Shown here piece after piece: positions 4,870 through 6,473 of a stretch of DNA of 6,473 bases. The position numbers were made by a program, and so were the translations under genes. Numbering within the stretch: position 1 is the first letter of the stretch; each line of letters opens with the position of its first letter. The notes below the pieces were generated by a model, which saw nothing but the letters and a program-made list of their open reading frames with translations, was not told where the DNA came from and ran no database searches. This DNA is from CAZGSG01 sp964528095 (GTDB lineage: Bacteria > Bacteroidota > Bacteroidia > Chitinophagales > Chitinophagaceae): contig CAZGSG010000334.1 of NCBI GenBank assembly GCA_964528095.1, positions 1 through 6,473 of the forward strand. Reading direction: 5' to 3'.

Positions 4870-6473
4870 CTATTCTTTATTTGTTTGTGGTACCGGGTTA
4901 TCAATATTATACCTGGGTGCACCCGGGCCGCTGTTCTTATTTACATTCAATAAAGCAGGAATATAGGCCAGCAATAAAATAATGATCATTGCAACGATCC
5001 AGGGTTTGAACCGGTCGAACAACGCCACGCGCGGTTCATCATGATAAGCCTCACTGACTGGTATTTCCAATTCCGGCTGCATGGTTCTTTTTTGTAGCAT
5101 GGTGCCAAAAAATATCAGGATAAATAACATTCCGGCAATAAACATGATGATACCTCCCAATAGCGCAAGGGTAGTAGTGGGTACCCAGTCACTCCGGAAT
5201 AACTCACTGTTGGGGTTAAGATAACTGGTGCCGAGATTGGTGCGACGTGGCTCGCCTCTCAAACCACCCCAGCTCATGCCAAAAGAGAAGATCAGCATCC
5301 CGATCATCCATAAATAAGGAATGATCGTATTGAGTTTCGGCAGAAATATTTTCTTGCCGCTCATTTTGGAAAAGATATATAGACTCATTCCAACAATACC
5401 CAGGAATACAGGTCCTGCCACGGTCATGTGGAAATGCCCGGGTAACCAGGCTGTATTATGTACTACACTATTAAGCGAATAAGATGAATTGATGATGCCA
5501 GTTACGCCGCCGAATATGAATAAGATCAATCCGCATATGAAATAGCCGAACAGGAATTTATCCTGGCGGAAATAGGGCAGCTTTCCCATCCACCCCAACA
5601 AACCTTTTGCACCGCGCAATCTTGCCGCGTATTCTAATGAAGCCGCAATAGTAAACGCAGTAATAAAACTGGGAATTGCAACTCCGTAGGTGAGTAATCC
5701 GTGAAAAAACTTTACGCCCTGTGTGATAGTAGGGTCGCTATACTGGTGATGTACACCTACGGGGATAGAGAATAACAGGAAAAGAAATAAAGCGATCCTT
5801 CCTGCCAGGTCTGAATAGAGTTTGCCTCCTGCCACTTTGGGTAAGATGGTATAGAACATGATATAGGCGGGCAGCAACCAGAAATAAACCAATGCGTGCC
5901 CAAAGAACCAGAATAGCGTGCGCGCCAGGTTTACGTTTACAGTGTCGGTCCAACCCATTGACCAGGGTATGAGTAATACCAGTACTTCATATGCGACGGC
6001 CAGTGTACATACAAACCAGATGATGAAATTGATCAGCGTGCCCAGCACGGCAAGTGGCGTTTTTGTCAGTGGGTTTTCTTTTTTCCATTGCCTGTACATC
6101 CGTGCCCAGTCAAACAGGGGAATCCAGGAGCCCACGATCAGCAATGCTGCGCCAAGGTAAAACAAGGGATGCGCTTTTAACGGTGGATAAAAAGTATAAA
6201 GGACGGAAGCTTTGCCCGCGAGCATGGCCCAGGCCGCCATAACTGTACCGCTAAGCATTAGCCAGAAACTCAGCCACATCAATGGCTTATTGGTCTCTTT
6301 TTTAAAATAAAAACTGATGGTCACGTGACCGAATGCTACTGCAAAAAAAGTAGTAAGCACCAGTGCATTGATCACTCCGTGCAAGGTGAGCCCCTGGTAG
6401 TAATCGAGTTTCGCAAAAGAAGTTTGTTGCAATACTCCTGCACGATAAATGGTTTGCATCAATCCATGATAGA
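4870..6473 (-). CDS. cbaA: ba3-type cytochrome c oxidase subunit I, 5' end beyond window
   Basis: This is the catalytic subunit of a B-type heme-copper oxidase, reducing O2 to water and pumping protons in the inner membrane. Numbering is from the Leu codon at 6460-6462; the frame stays open to the window edge (Tyr-His-Gly precede it), so the N-terminus and first membrane helix are missing. The match to Thermus ba3 is detailed: YYQGLTLHGV with low-spin heme ligand His28, CuB ligands His189, His238 and His239, cross-linked Tyr193, heme a3 ligand His343, second low-spin ligand His345, and propionate-binding Arg406-Arg407. K-pathway positions Tyr193, Tyr200, Tyr204, Ser217, Thr268 and Thr271 are all kept. 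About twelve membrane helices are visible, and the C-terminal NPVP also resembles the Thermus enzyme. One oddity is His189-Ala190, where Thermus and A-type enzymes have His-Pro. The gene ends 2 nt before the Sco gene. Subunit II (CuA) should lie just to the right. The TTG at 6462 is not credible as a start because it would remove helix 1. Confidence 0.95.
   Translation of the reverse strand, partial: YHGLMQTIYRAGVLQQTSFAKLDYYQGLTLHGVINALVLTTFFAVAFGHVTISFYFKKETNKPLMWLSFWLMLSGTVMAAWAMLAGKASVLYTFYPPLKAHPLFYLGAALLIVGSWIPLFDWARMYRQWKKENPLTKTPLAVLGTLINFIIWFVCTLAVAYEVLVLLIPWSMGWTDTVNVNLARTLFWFFGHALVYFWLLPAYIMFYTILPKVAGGKLYSDLAGRIALFLFLLFSIPVGVHHQYSDPTITQGVKFFHGLLTYGVAIPSFITAFTIAASLEYAARLRGAKGLLGWMGKLPYFRQDKFLFGYFICGLILFIFGGVTGIINSSYSLNSVVHNTAWLPGHFHMTVAGPVFLGIVGMSLYIFSKMSGKKIFLPKLNTIIPYLWMIGMLIFSFGMSWGGLRGEPRRTNLGTSYLNPNSELFRSDWVPTTTLALLGGIIMFIAGMLFILIFFGTMLQKRTMQPELEIPVSEAYHDEPRVALFDRFKPWIVAMIIILLLAYIPALLNVNKNSGPGAPRYNIDNPVPQTNKE

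Noticed and set aside
5738..5953. Minus-strand open frame overlapping oxidase subunit I in another frame
   Set aside because: The overlapping subunit I frame carries the CuB-ligand motifs here; the alternative translation is Arg/His-rich and has no family resemblance.
6460..6462. TTG as the start of oxidase subunit I
   Set aside because: The frame continues open to the window edge, and starting here would remove the first membrane helix that family members have before the YYQGLTLHGV motif. The gene is truncated by the window, not short.

Overview
The window looks like ordinary chromosomal DNA from a member of the Bacteroidota, most likely a Chitinophagaceae-type soil or freshwater aerobe. 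This is inferred from four things: the roughly 800-residue two-lobed MacB/FtsX-like permease that is very common in that group, moderate GC content, start codons with almost no Shine-Dalgarno sequence, and a B-type (ba3-like) cytochrome oxidase next to a Sco protein. No mobile element, CRISPR array, rRNA or tRNA was seen.

Layout from left to right: (1) a short leader (1-89) with a small hairpin; (2) a complete plus-strand gene for an ABC-type exporter permease (90-2480); (3) an 84-bp gap between convergent genes holding a nested AT-rich inverted repeat that may terminate transcription from both sides; (4) a minus-strand gene for a membrane-anchored, two-lobed aspartyl-protease-like protein (about 2565-3554); (5) an intergenic stretch (3555-3711) with a 12-bp imperfect hairpin, a 13-bp palindrome and a possible promoter; (6) a tightly packed minus-strand respiratory cassette, in transcription order: ba3-type oxidase subunit I (entering from beyond the right edge, 5' end missing), Sco copper chaperone, and a cytochrome c with an N-terminal signal peptide and a C-terminal membrane anchor. 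The first two cassette genes are 2 nt apart and the last two overlap by 11 nt.

The cassette reads as one functional unit. The oxidase reduces O2 to water at a heme a3/CuB centre. The Sco protein would help insert copper into the CuA site of subunit II, whose gene probably lies just past the right edge. The anchored cytochrome c is a natural candidate for the electron donor. All six heme/copper ligand histidines, the cross-linked tyrosine and every subunit I K-pathway position I compared with the Thermus enzyme are present, so the oxidase looks functional. The permease and the protease-like gene show no evident link to this unit.

I found no convincing undescribed system. The points most worth a second look are the tail-anchored cytochrome c, the two-lobed protease-like protein that has lost the Thr/Ser of both DTG motifs, the His-Ala (not His-Pro) motif in the oxidase, and the intergenic hairpins.
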